The position numbers and the translations under genes were made by a program. The notes beneath the pieces are model-generated. The model was not told the origin of the DNA. It did no database searches and saw nothing but the letters and a program-made list of their open reading frames with translations. This document shows positions 43,459 through 54,544 of a stretch of DNA of 64,000 nt, piece by piece; the stretch's first letter is position 1, and each line of letters starts with the position of its first letter. This DNA is from Neoarius graeffei (Eukaryota > Chordata > Actinopteri > Siluriformes > Ariidae). Location: NCBI RefSeq assembly GCF_027579695.1, contig NC_083586.1, forward strand, positions 7,688,001 to 7,752,000, in the 5' to 3' direction.

Positions 43459-44775
43459 TCCCTGTTGGGACACTGGGTAAAACATAAATAAAAATAGAAT
43501 GTGAAGATTTGCAAAATCACAGAAACTCTATATTTAATTGAAAATAGTACAAAGACAACATATCAAATGTTGAAACAGAATTTTTTTTTTTTGAAAATAT
43601 ATGCTCATTTTGAATTTGATGTCAGCAACATATTTCAGAAAAGTTGGGACAGGGGCAACAAAAGACTGAAAAAGTTGTGTAATGCTAAAAATAATAATAC
43701 CAAAATAATAATTTAAAAAAACCTAATTTGGTTCATTGGCAACAGGTCAATAACATGATTAGGTATAAAAGAGCATCCCAGAATGGCAGAGTCTCTCAGT
43801 ACGAAAGATGGAGAGGGGTTCACCGTTCTGTGAAAGACTGCATGGGCAAACAGTGCAACAATTTAAGAATAATATTTATCAATGTAAAATTGCAAAGTAT
43901 TTGGGGATCACATCATCTGTGGTACATATCATTAAAAGATTCAGAGAATCTGGAGAAATCTCTGTATGCAAGCCACAAGGCTGAAAACTGACATTGGATG
44001 CCTGTGATCTTCAGGCCCTCAGGTGACACTGCATTAAAAGCAGACATGTGTCTGTAGTGGAAAGCACTGTATGTGCTCAGGAACACTTCAGAAAACCATC
44101 ATCTGTGAAAACAGTTAATTACTGCATCCACAAATGCAAGTTAAAGCCATATATAAACAATATCCAGAAACACTGCCACCTTCTCTGTGCCCGAGCTCTT
44201 TTACAATGGACTAAAGCAAAGTGGAAAATTGTCCTGAGGTCTGACAAATCAGAAGTAGAATTTTTTTTTAGAAATAATGGACACCATGTCCTCCAGGCTA
44301 AAGAGGAGAGGGACCATCCGGCTTGTTATCAGTGCACAATTTAAAAGCCAGCATTTGTGATGGTATGAGGGTGCATTAGTGCTCATGACATGGGTGGCTT
44401 GTACATCTGGGAAGGCATCATTCATGCTGAATGAGATATACGTACATGTTTCAGAGCAATATACTGCCATTCAGACAAAATCAGGGAAGGCCTTCCTTCT
44501 TTCAGCAAGACAATGCCAAACCACTTTCTGCATGTTTTAAAACTGCATAGCTCTGTAGTGAAGGAGTCCAGGTGCTAAACTGGCCTGCCTGCAGTCTAGA
44601 CCCGTTTCCCATTTAAAACATTTGGTGCATTATGAAGCGCAAAATATGACAAAGGAGACCCCAAATTGTTGAGCAACTGAAATTGTATATGAGGCAAGAA
44701 TGGGACAACATTTCTCTTTCAAAACTACAGGAATTGGTCTTTTCAGTTCCCAAACATTTACAGAGTGTTTTTAAA
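43458..44775 (+). mobile_element. Decayed Tc1 element, left part
   Basis: The family is that of the 9102 element: end-like GTTGGGACACTGGGTAAAAC, inner TTCAGAAAAGTTGGGACAGGG, and transposase pieces including AEEFFF-like, QCTI and IVLRSDKSEVEF (44220-44260), which is the decayed first catalytic block. The terminal part of the transposase follows to about 44760. An insertion separates it from its right end at 45815. Confidence 0.8.
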
Positions 44776-45412
44776 AGTAATAATAATAATAATACTCAAT
44801 TTATATAGCACCTCTCTCAAACCCAAGGTCGCTTTAAAATTACAAAAAAAAAAGTCCACCAAAGAGGGTCAAGATGTAGTTCCAGTGGTGTAGCTGCTCA
44901 CAGTCCCACCAAAAGGCACACAAAGGTATGTATGTCTCACACTGCCTGCACAGCTGCCGTGATGCCACTGGGCAACATTGTTTGGAACACCGCGCCATGG
45001 ATCCACAAAGTGAGCACCGATGCACTGCCACACAGAGTGCTGGTATATCCCAAACTGCCTGCACAGCCACCATGACACCAGCGGGCAACATCACTTGAAA
45101 CAATGCACCAAGCACAGAAGCACCACCGCACAGAGGGACAACCCTGATGTTAAAAAGAGCAACAAGCTCACTGCAGTCCAAAGTGAGGAGCACAGGCATC
45201 ACCCATGGTGGACCAAGCCCCGGAGGGAACCGATGCCAAAACTAGGTCTGGAGCTACACCACAACTGGCAGACAAAACACCCAAACAAAGAACATTCAAG
45301 CAAAGAACAAACATCAAATCATTCAATCACAAAAAGAAAAACAAAGGGGAAAAAAGAAAAATAAAAACCTCTGGTAAGAAGTGGCAGCCAAAATGCACAC
45401 AGCGTACAATGA
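44776..45412. repeat. Insertion in Tc1: TAA run, unclassified repeat, 117-bp tandem duplication
   Basis: (TAA)n and CTCAATTTATATAGCACC, then CCCAAGGTCGCTTTAAA, form a known style of fish repeat end. Between 44940 and 45170 a segment starting ACTGCCTGCACAGC is repeated once, at about 117 bp spacing. No gene is supported. Confidence 0.5.
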
Positions 45413-45770
45413 CCCCATCCATCCATTATCTGTAGCTACTTATCCTGTTCTATAGGGTCGCAGGCAAGCTGGAGCCTATCCCAGCTGACTATGGGCGAGA
45501 GGTGGGGTACACCCTGGACAAGTCGCCAGGTTATCGCAGGACTAACACATAGAGACAAACAACCATTCACACTCACATTCACACCTACGGTCAATTTAGA
45601 GCCACCAATGAGCCTAACCTGCATGTCTTTTGACTGTGGGGGAAACCCACACAGACACAGGGAGAACATGCAAACTCCACACAGAAAGGCCCTTGCCAGC
45701 TGCTGGGCTCGAACCCAAGACCTTCTTGCTGTGAGGCGACAGTGCTAATCACTATACCACCGTGCCGCCC
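45413..45770 (-). mobile_element. SINE, nearly full length, inverted
   Basis: It runs from CCCCATCCATCCATTATC to CCACCGTGCCGCCC. CGTACAATGA and CGTACTATGA (45403-45412 and 45771-45780) are the target duplication with one difference. Confidence 0.9.
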
Positions 45771-45814
45771 CGTACTATGAACCAGAAATGGAAAATGGAA
45801 GTAGAGGTGATGTA

Positions 45815-46053
45815 GCCCAGTGGTAAACCTGCCCCTGTCCCAACTTTTTTGAAATGTTTTGCTGACATCAAATTCAAAATGAGCATATACGTATTTTTCA
45901 AAAAAACATACACTTTCTCAGTTTCAACATTGAATGTGTTGTCTTTGTACTATTTTCAATGAAATATAGGGTTTGCATGATTTGCACATTATCACATTCT
46001 GTTTTTATTTAGTTTACACAGCGTCCCACTGTTTTTGGAAGTGAGGTCGTAAA
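45815..46053 (+). mobile_element. Decayed Tc1 element, right part
   Basis: It resumes with AGTGGTAAACCTGCCCCTGT, then the inner CCCAACTTTTTTGAAATG motif and an outer end decayed to CGTCCCACTGTTTTTGG. It is the partner of 43458-44775. Confidence 0.8.
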
Positions 46054-46200
46054 AAAGTTTTACGCCTCCATGCTCTTCCAGGCTTTCATCTGTTTGGCCA
46101 TGTAGAATCATGTGTGCAGCACCAGATAATTTGAGATGTCAGGGACCTCAATGGATGGATAATTTGCCAACTCATAGGAAACATTATTCTTTGCCAACAT

Positions 46201-46569
46201 CTCATCTCATTATCTCTAGCCGCTTCATCCTGTTCTACAGGGTCGCAGGCAAGCTGGAGCCTATCCCAGCTGACTACAGGCGAAAGGCGGGGTACACCCT
46301 GGACAAGTCGCCAGGTCATCACAGGGCTGACACATAGACACAGACAACCATTCACACTCACACCTACGGTCAATTTAGAGCCACCAGTTAACCTAACCTG
46401 CATGTCTTTGGACTGTGGGGGAAACCGGAGTACCTGGAGGAAACCCACACGGACATGGGGAGAACATGCAAACTCCACACAGAAAGGCCCTCGCCGGCCA
46501 CGGGGCTCGAACCCAGGACCTTCTTACTGTGAGGCGACAGCGCTAACCACTACACCACCGTGCCACCCC
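46201..46569 (-). mobile_element. SINE, full length, inverted
   Basis: A complete minus-strand copy is flanked by the 11-bp duplication TTTGCCAACAT (46190-46200 and 46570-46580). Confidence 0.93.
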
Positions 46570-46811
46570 TTTGCCAACATGTAAGAATCTATCCCATTGC
46601 AAAGAGCAAGTTTCTGAAGTTATCTTGACCATGCATTGGCCTCTAAACTGTAAAAATAAACAAATTCCATATTATTCCATATTATTACTGACGTAGATAC
46701 TATAGTGAACTGATGGTCATTTCTATTTTCAGATAAAAAGAAAAAGCAATAGGGGGGAAAAGGAAAAAACAGAACACAGTAGGGAATCACAAACACAACT
46801 AGACATAGAGA

Positions 46812-48839
46812 TTTCCCCGGGGGAAATTGTGAGAGGATGCAGTGCGCGAAGCAATTCGGTCACACATGTTCACTGGCCGTGAATGTGTGACCTGCTATGA
46901 AGCTACAATGCCATGATTTATGTGTGTGCTTGAGACAGCAGCCCCCCCCCTCTCTGCTCTCTCACTGGCCCCAGTCAGCATGGCGACGGGCCTGAGCAGG
47001 AGCGTTAAGACACACACACACACAAGATTTTGTCAGGTGTCTGCTGTTTTTTGCTCAGGACCAGGCCTCCAACAACGACAAATAACTCGACAACGAAAGC
47101 AGCTATTCACAAAATTCTTTGACAGTGAGCGCTAGAAGGGTCTCTTGAATAAACTGATGTAATTTTTTGTCTGTAGTGTTAAAAATGAGGACACTAGAGC
47201 GAGTTAAAAATGAGTGACTTTTCTCTCACGTTTATAATGGGTGTCAATGAGGCCTCTTGGCTGCACTCTCCTCAGTTTGAGGCTTCTCATTCAAAAACTG
47301 TAAATCCTATCGTTTAGGTAGACACATTGTGTGAATCAGGACAAGTTTTACTCCTACTTTTGAGAAATTTATGTCTGTAGAGTGAAATTTGTGGCTGAAA
47401 CCTCAGTTTAAGCGAGAAAGTTTGAGTTATTTTTTCAAGCTCTCTACACTCTAAGTAAACGAGCTGCACTGGTGTGTAACGCAATAGACACCCATTCAAA
47501 AGCCGGATTTTCTCCCGGAACCCACATGGCGTTTGAGCCGGGACTGATCTGAAAGTGTAGAACCTAGCAGAAAAGTTGAATGCCAGATCCACAGAGAAGT
47601 TTTCCTACGTTTTAGAGTTTGAATCATGTCTCTAGGTGAAAGCATGCCAGAGCAGCGGATATTTGAAAAAGTGCTTTTTTTTAATTAATTCCATAGAAAT
47701 GAATGGGGTTTTTTGAGGCGATTTTTTCGCGACTACATCGCGAAAAAATCATATTCTGTAGAGAAAAGTAATAGCATAGCGAGTCCAATCGAGCCGCACG
47801 GCATTCAATTTCCGCACGGCATTCTGGCATTCAATGTGGGACCTGCTATGAAGCTACAATGCCATGATTTATGTGTGTGCTTGAGACAGCAGCCACCCCT
47901 CTCTCTGCTCCCTTACTGGCCCCAGTCGGCATGGTGACAGGCCTGAGCAGGAGCGTTAAGACACACACACAAGATTTTAACAGGTTTCTGCTGTTTTTTG
48001 CTTAGGACCAGGCCTCGAACAACGACAAATAACTCAACAACGAAAGCAGCTATTCACAAAATTCTTTCACAGTGAGTGCTAGAAGGGTCTCCTGAATAAA
48101 CTGATGTAATTTTTTGTCTGTAGTGTTAAAAATGAGGACACAAGAGCGAGTTAAAAATGAGTGACTTTTCTCTCACGTTTATAATGGGTGTCAATGAGGC
48201 CTCTTGGTTGCACGCTCCTCAGTTTGAGGCTTCTCATTCAAAAACTGTAAATCCTATCATTTAGGTAGAATCAGGACAAGTTTTACTACTACTTTTGAGA
48301 AATTTATGTCTGTAGAGTGAAATTTGTGGCTAAAACCACAGTTTAAGCGAGAAAGTTTGAGCTATTTTTTCAAGCTGTCTACACTCTAAGTAAACGAGCT
48401 GCACTGGTGTGTAATGCAATAGACACCCATTCAAAAGCCGGATTTTCTCCCGGAACCCACATGGCGTTTGAGCCGGGACTGATCCGAAAGTGTAGAACCT
48501 AGCAGAAAAGTTGAATGCCAGATCTACAGAGGAAAAGTTTTCCTACATTTGAGAGTTTGAATCATGTCTCTAGGTGAAAGCATGCCAGAGCAGTGGACGT
48601 TTGAAAAACGTTGAAAAAGTGCCTTTTTTTCAATTAATTCCATAGAAATGAATGGGTTTTTTTTCGACGATTTTTTCACGACTACATCTTGAAAAAATCG
48701 TATTCTATAGAGAAAAGTAATAGCATAGCGAGTCCGATCGAGCCGCACGTTTTGATATATTGGTTGTCTGTGTGCGACGTACGGTTATTGAGTTATTCGA
48801 AATCGAAATTTGCATAGGAATAATAACTAGACTGGACAA
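46812..48839 (+). repeat. Array unit 1, with an internal second half-copy
   Basis: The unit contains the whole set of blocks to about 47800. It then repeats most of them from GACCTGCTATGAAGC near 47850 without a new CCCCGGGG start, so it is a dimer of about 1-kb halves. It lacks the terminal GTTGCAGTGC hairpin. Confidence 0.75.
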
Positions 48840-51010
48840 TTCCCCGGGGGGAATTGTGAGAGGGTGCAGTGCGCGAAGCAATTCGGTCACGCATGTTTGC
48901 TGGCCGTGAATGTGTGACCTGCTATGAAGCTACAATTCCGCACTGTCCCTTTTAAAAATAAAATAAACTCTAAACTCTAAGAAGAGTGTTTGTAGTTTGT
49001 ATGTACGAACAGAAGTGTTCCTAATAAAGTGGGCAGCTAAAGTGAAGTGTCATGCCGACCGAGGCTGTTTTTTCTTTTTTTTCACAAAGAAAAGAAATTT
49101 ACAAAATTCTTTCACAGTGAGCGCTAGAAGGGTCTCTTGAATAAACTGATGTAATTTTTTGTCTGTAGTGTTAAAAATGAGGACACTAGAGCAAGTTAAA
49201 AATGAGTGACTTTTCCATCACGTTTATAATGGGTGTCAATGAGGCCTCTCAGCTGCCCTGTCCTCAGTTTGAGGCTTGTCATTCAAAAACTGTAAATCCT
49301 ATCGTTTAGGTAGACACATTGTGTGAATCAGGACAAGTTTTACTACTACTTTTGAGAAAATCATGTCTGTAGAGTGAAATTTGTGGCTGAAAACACAGTT
49401 TAAGCGAGAAAGTTTGAGCTTTTTTTTCAACCTCTCTCCACTCTAAGCTAACGAGCTTCACTGGCCTGTAACGCAATAGACACCCATTCAACAGCCGGAT
49501 TTTCTCCCGGAACCCACATGGCATTTGAGTCGGGACTGATCCGAAAGTGTAGAACCTAGCAGAAAAGTTGAATGCCAGATCCACAGAGGAGAAGTTTTCC
49601 TACGTTTTAGAGTTTGAATCACGTCTCTAGGCGGAAGCATACCAGAGCAGCGGATGTTTGAAAAAGTGCTTTTTTTTCAATTAATTCCATAGAAATGAAT
49701 GGGTTTTTTTTTGGGAAAAGTGTGACTACTACTTTTGAGAAAATTATGTCTGTAGTGTGAAATTTGTGGCTGAAAACACAGTTTAAGTTTGAAATTTTGA
49801 GCATGATTTGTGTGTGTGTGCTTGAGACAGTAGCCCCAGTCGGCATGGCGACGGGCCTGAACAGGAAAGTTAAGACACACACACAAGATTTTGTCAGGTG
49901 TCTCCTGTTTTTTGCAAAGGAGAAGGCCTCGAACAATGACAAATAACTTGACAACGAAAGCAGCTATTCACAAAATTCTTTCACAGTGAGCGCTAGAAGG
50001 GTCTCCTGAAAAAAACTGATGTAATTTTTTGTCTGTAGTGTTAAAAATGAGGACACTAGAGTGAGTTAAAAATGAGTGACTTTTCTGTCCCGTTTATAAT
50101 GGGTGTCAATGAGCTAAGACACACAAGGTCTTGAGTTTTCTGCTGTGTTTTACTAAGGACCAGGCCTCGAACAATGACAAATAACTTGACAACGAAAGCA
50201 GCTGTTCACAAAATTCTTTCACAGTGAGCGCTAGAAGGGTCTCCTGAATAAACTGATGTAATTTTTTGTCTGTAGTGTTAAAAATGAGGACACAAGAGCG
50301 AGTTAAAAATGAGTGACTTTTCTCTCACGTTTATAATGGGTGTCAATGAGGCCTCTCGGCTGCACTCTCCTCAGTTTGTGGCTTCTCATTCAAAAACTGT
50401 AAATCCTATCATTTAGGTAGACACATTGTGTGAATCAGGACAAGTTTTACTACTACTCTTGAGAAATTTTTGTCTGTAGAGTGAAATTTGTGGCTGAAAC
50501 CACAGTTTAAGCGAGAAAGTTTGAGTTATTTTTTCAAGCTCTCTACACTTTAAGTAAACGAGCTGCACTGGTGTGTAACGCAATAGACACCCATTCAAAA
50601 GCCGGATTTTCTCCCGGAACCCACATGGCATTTGAGCCGGGACTGATCCGAAAGTGTAGAACCTAGCAGAAAAGTTGAATGCCACATCCACAGAAGAGAA
50701 GTTTTCCTACGTTTTAGAGTTTGAATCATGTCTCTAGGTGAAAGCATGCCAGAGCAGCGGATGTTTGAAAAAGTGCTTTTTTTTCAATTAATTCCATAGA
50801 AATGAATGGGTTTTTTTTGGGCGATTTTTTCGCAACTATGTCACGAAAAAATCATATTCTGTAGAGAAAAGTAATAACATAGCGAGTCCGATCGAGCCGC
50901 ACATTTTGATATATTGTTTGTCTGTGTGCGACGTACGGTTATTGAGTTATTCGAAATCGAAATTTGCGTAGGAATAATAATAAGAAGAAGAAACACGTAG
51001 AAGAACAATA

Positions 51011-51033
51011 GTTGCAGTGCTTTGCACTGCAAC
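51011..51033 (+). repeat. Unit-terminal hairpin
   Basis: GTTGCAGTGC, TTT, GCACTGCAAC forms a perfect 10-bp stem. The same hairpin ends unit 5 at 53920-53942, where CTAACTAGAC and the next unit start follow directly. Confidence 0.95.
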
Positions 51034-51066
51034 CTATGGGCTCCCCTAGGGGAGCCCATAGGTTGC
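51029..51066. repeat. 38-bp perfect palindrome
   Basis: The sequence is its own reverse complement over 38 bp, centred on CCCCTAGGGG. It overlaps the last bases of the unit-terminal hairpin. Confidence 0.95.
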
Positions 51067-51489
51067 TGTGCTGCAGCACTACATCCTAACTAGACCGGAC
51101 AATTCCCCGGGGGAAATTGTGAGAGGATGCAGTGCGCGAAGCAATTCGGTCACGCATGTTTGCTGGCCGTGAATGTGTGACCTGCTATGATGTTTCAATG
51201 CAATGATTATGTGTGTGCTTGAGACAGCAGCCGTCATGAAGAAGAGCTATTCAAGAGTATAAACAAAGTGACTACAGGCGGAAATTAGCATGTACTGCTA
51301 TAACCTGGGACAGACATCTGTCCTTACCACAAGGATAATGTTTAATTTGTGCACTGTCCCTTTTAAAAATAAAATAAACTCTAAACTCTAAGAAGAGTGT
51401 TTGTAGTTTGTATGTACGAACAGAAGTGTTCCTAATAAAGTGGGCGGCTAAGGTGAAGTGTCATGCTGACCGAGGCTGTTTTTTTTTTC

Positions 51490-52560
51490 ACAAAAAAAAG
51501 AAATTCACAAAATTCTTTCACAGTAAGCACTAGAAGGGTCTCCTGAATAAAATGATGTAATTTTTTATCTGTATTGTTAAAAATGAGGACACTAGAGCGA
51601 GTTAAAAATGAGTGACTTTTCTGTCACATTTATAGTCTTGAGTTTTTTGCTGTTTTTTTACTAAGGAGCAGGCCTCAAACAATGATAAATAACTCGACAA
51701 CGAAAGCAGGTATTCACAAAATTCTTTCACAGTGAGCGCTAGAAGGGTCTCCTGAATAAACTGATATAATTTTTTGTCTGTATTGTTAAAAATGAGGACA
51801 CTAGAGCGAGTTAAAAATGAGAGACTTTTCTGTCACGTTTATAATGGGTGTCAATGAGCTAAGACACACAAGGTCTTGAGTTTTCTGCTGTTTTTTTATG
51901 AAGGAGAAGGCCTCAAACAATGACAAATAACTCGACAACGAAAGCAGCTATTCACAAAATTCTTTCACAGTGAGCGCTAGAAGGGTCTCCTGAATAAACG
52001 GATGTAATTTTTTGTCTGTAATCTTAAAAATGAGGACACTAGAGGGAGTTAAAAATGAATGACTTTTCTCTCACGTTTATAATGGGTGTCAATGAGCTAA
52101 GACACACAAGGTCTTGAGTCTTCTGCTGTTTTTTTATGAAGGAGAAGGCCTCGAACAATGACAAATAACTCGACAACGAAAGCAGCTATTCACAAAATTC
52201 TTTCACAGTTAGCGCTAGAAGGGTCTCCTGAATAAACTGATGTAATTTTTTGTCTGTAGTGTTAAAAATGAGGACACTAGAGCGAGTTAAAAATGAGTGA
52301 CTTTTCTCTCACGTTTATAATGGGTGTCAATGAGCTAAGACACACAAGGTCTTGAGTTTTCTGCTGTTTTTTTTATGAAGGAGAAGGCCTCAAACAATGA
52401 CAAATAACTCGACAACGAAATCAGCTATTCACAAAATTCTTTCACAGTGAGCGCTAGAAGGGTCTCCTGAATAAACTGATGTAATATTTTGTCTGTAGTT
52501 TTAAAAATAAGGACACTAGAGCGAGTTAAAAATGAGTGACTTTTCTCTCACGTTTATAAT
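51490..52560 (+). repeat. 240-bp tandem subrepeat, four to five copies
   Basis: AATAACTCGACAACGAAA (or a close variant) occurs near 51688, 51926, 52166 and 52406, with a partial copy near 51505. Each copy contains GCGCTAGAAGGGTCTCCTG and TAAAAATGAGGACACTAGAG. Confidence 0.85.
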
Positions 52561-53045
52561 GGGTGTCAATGAGGCCTGTCAGCTGCCCTGTCCTCAGTTT
52601 GATGCTTGTCATTCAAAAACTGTAAATCCTATCGTTTAGGTAGACACATTGTGTGAATCAGGACAAGTTTTACTACTACTTTTGAGAAAATCATGTCTGT
52701 AGAGTGAAATTTGTGGCTGAAAACACAGTTTAAGCGAGAAAGTTTGACCTTTTTTTTTCAAGCTGTCTCCACTCTAAGGTAACGAGCTTCACTGGTGTGT
52801 AATGCAATAGACACCCATTCAAAAGCCGGATTTTCTCCCGGAACCCACATGGCATTTGAGCCGGGACTGATCCGAAAGTGTAGAACCTAGCAGAAAAGTT
52901 GAATGCCAGATCCACATAGGAGAAGTTTTCCTACGTTTTAGAGTTAGAATCACGTCTCTAGGTGAAAGCATGCCAGAGCAGCGGATGTTTGAAAAAGTGC
53001 TTTTTTTTCAATTAATTCCATAGAAATGAATGGGGTTTTTTTCGA

Positions 53046-53078
53046 CGATTTTTTCGCGACTACGTCGCGAAAAAATCG
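53046..53078. repeat. Perfect 15-bp-stem hairpin in the array
   Basis: CGATTTTTTCGCGAC, TAC, GTCGCGAAAAAATCG. Other units carry decayed versions near 47720, 48670 and 50825. Confidence 0.95.
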
Positions 53079-53220
53079 TATTCTGTAGAGAAAAGTAATA
53101 GCATAGCGAGTCCGATCGAGCCGCACCTTTTGATATATTGTTTGTCTGTGTGTGACATACGGTTATTGAGTTATTCGAAATCGAAATTTGCGTAGGAATA
53201 ATAAGAACTTGACCGGACAA

Positions 53221-53959
53221 TTCCCCGGGGGGAAATTGTGAGAGGATGCAGTGCGCGAAGCAATTCGGTCACGCATGTTCGCTGGCCGTGAATGTGTGAC
53301 CTGCAATGATGTTTCAATGCAATGATTATGTGTGTGCTTGAGACAGCAGCCATCATGAAGAAGAGCTATTCAAGAGTATAAACAAAGTCTATACTCGTCA
53401 CGAAAAAATCTTATTCTGTAGAGAAAAGTAATAGCATAGCGAGTCCGATCGAGCCGCACCTTTTGATATATTGTTTGTCTGTGTGTGACATACGGTTATT
53501 GAGTTATTCGAAATCGAAATTTGCATAGGAATAATAAGAACTTGACCGGACAATTCCCCGGGGGGAAATTGTGAGAGGATGCAGTGCGCGAAGCAATTCG
53601 GTCACGCATGTTCGCTGGCCGTGAATGTGTGACCTGCAATGATGTTTCAATGCAATGATTATGTGTGTGCTTGAGACAGCAGCCGTCATGAAGAAGAGCT
53701 ATTCAAGAGTATAAACAAAGTCTATACTTGTCACGAAAAAATCTTATTCTGTAGAGAAAAGTAATAGCATAGCGAGTCCGATCGAGCCGCACGTTTTGAT
53801 ATATTGTTTGTCTGTGTGTGACGTATGGTTATTGAGTTATTCGAAAACGAAATTTGCGTAGGAGGAAGAAGAAGAATACGGAAGAAGAAGAAGAAGAAGA
53901 AGAAACACGTAGAACAATAGTTGCAGTGCTTTGCACTGCAACCTAACTAGACTGAACAA
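53221..53959 (+). repeat. Array units 4 and 5 (short, 333 and 406 bp)
   Basis: Both keep only the start block, the AAGAAGAGCTATTCAAGAG segment and the end block TTCGAAATCGAAATTTGC, so they share one internal deletion. Unit 5 has the GAAGAAGAAG run and the terminal hairpin. They match each other almost exactly. Confidence 0.85.
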
Positions 53960-54058
53960 TTCCCCGGGGGAAATTGTGAGAGGATGCAGTGTGCGAAGCA
54001 ATTTGGTCACTCATGCAAGCTAGCTGTGAATGTGTGACTTGCTATGAGGCTACAAATT
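53960..54058 (+). repeat. Array unit 6, truncated and diverged
   Basis: It contains only the start block (GCAGTGTGCGAAGCAATTTG) with more differences than the others and ends near GAGGCTACAAATTTG. It marks the array edge. Confidence 0.75.
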
Positions 54059-54191
54059 TGATGTTAAACATCAAGTTATTACTGAAAAACTATTGATTAA
54101 AAAAACAGACACTGAGAAATGGTCCTATAAACAACTTTACCAATATAAAAGCTTACCAGGACTATCAAATATGTGATGTGAACTTTCCCAG
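54059..54191. repeat. Dispersed repeat shared with 40.9 kb
   Basis: About 54059-54175 is the reverse complement of about 40925-41045 (ACTGAAAAACTATTGATT, GAGAAATGGTCCTATAAACA). Confidence 0.7.
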
Positions 54192-54230
54192 TCGCAGGTT
54201 CCTGGTCAGGCCAGCGTGGCGCAGCAGCAG
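54192..54230 (+). pseudogene. Possible 39-bp exon
   Basis: The segment sits between CCCAG and GTGAG and translates as SQVPGQASVAQQQ in phase 0. A second candidate exon starts after TTTGTCTTTCACAG at 54333 (EKEYCTV, stop 54354-54356). No family is recognised. The splice sites are the only support. Confidence 0.25.
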
Positions 54231-54544
54231 GTGAGATTTTTATTTATTTTTAACAATAAGTTAACTGGTTAATATTTAAAGTTTGTATATTTGACCAGAC
54301 AAATATTCATGTGGGTTTTTTGTCTTTCACAGGAGAAGGAGTACTGTACTGTGTGAATGTGTGACTTACTATGAGGCTATGATGCTAACAGCTAGCTAAC
54401 ATGCTAATACCTAGCAAGCAATAATAAAACAACCATAAACGGACATTTTGCAGCAGATATTAGGTTTATTTTTCCATAAAACACAAGCAAACAACCAAGG
54501 CATTGAAAAACACCTGATGAGTCAGCAAAAATCAACATAAGTCT

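Larger units (their letters stand above)
48840..51102 (+). repeat. Array unit 2, with terminal hairpin and large palindrome
   Basis: After the start it contains a CGCACTGTCCCTTTTAAAAA block, two copies of the 1-kb body and extra copies of the ACGAAAGCAGC block at about 49960 and 50200. It ends with a hairpin at 51011-51033 and a 38-bp palindrome at 51029-51066. Confidence 0.75.
51103..53220 (+). repeat. Array unit 3, with expanded 240-bp subrepeat
   Basis: The start block is followed by the CATCATGAAGAAGAGC variant and the CACTGTCCCTTTTAAAAA block. The ACGAAAGCAGC block is then repeated at about 240-bp spacing, and one GCCGGATTTTC body follows. The CGATTTTTTCGCGAC hairpin is perfect in this unit. 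Confidence 0.75.
46812..54058 (+). repeat. Head-to-tail array of about 2-kb units with CCCCGGGG starts and hairpin ends
   Basis: Six unit starts (TTCCCCGGGG, then AAATTGTGAGAGG and GCAGTGCGCGAAGCAATTCG) occur at 46812, 48840, 51103, 53221, 53554 and 53960. Spacings are about 2028, 2263, 2118, 333 and 406 bp. A common order of segments is start block, CTTGAGACAGCAGCC block, a block with CTCGACAACGAAAGCAGC, a block with GCCGGATTTTCTCCCGGAAC, and a CGATTTTTTCGCG hairpin followed by TTCGAAATCGAAATTTGC. Two units end in a GTTGCAGTGC hairpin. No protein gene is convincing. A tandem Helitron-like element or satellite fits best. Confidence 0.8.

Noticed and set aside
44840..45435. Frames of about 120 residues on both strands
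   Set aside because: They lie in a tandemly duplicated non-coding repeat, and both strands are equally open.
46812..54058. Direct repeats that could suggest a CRISPR-like array
   Set aside because: Units are about 0.3-2.3 kb without unique short spacers, and the genome is eukaryotic.
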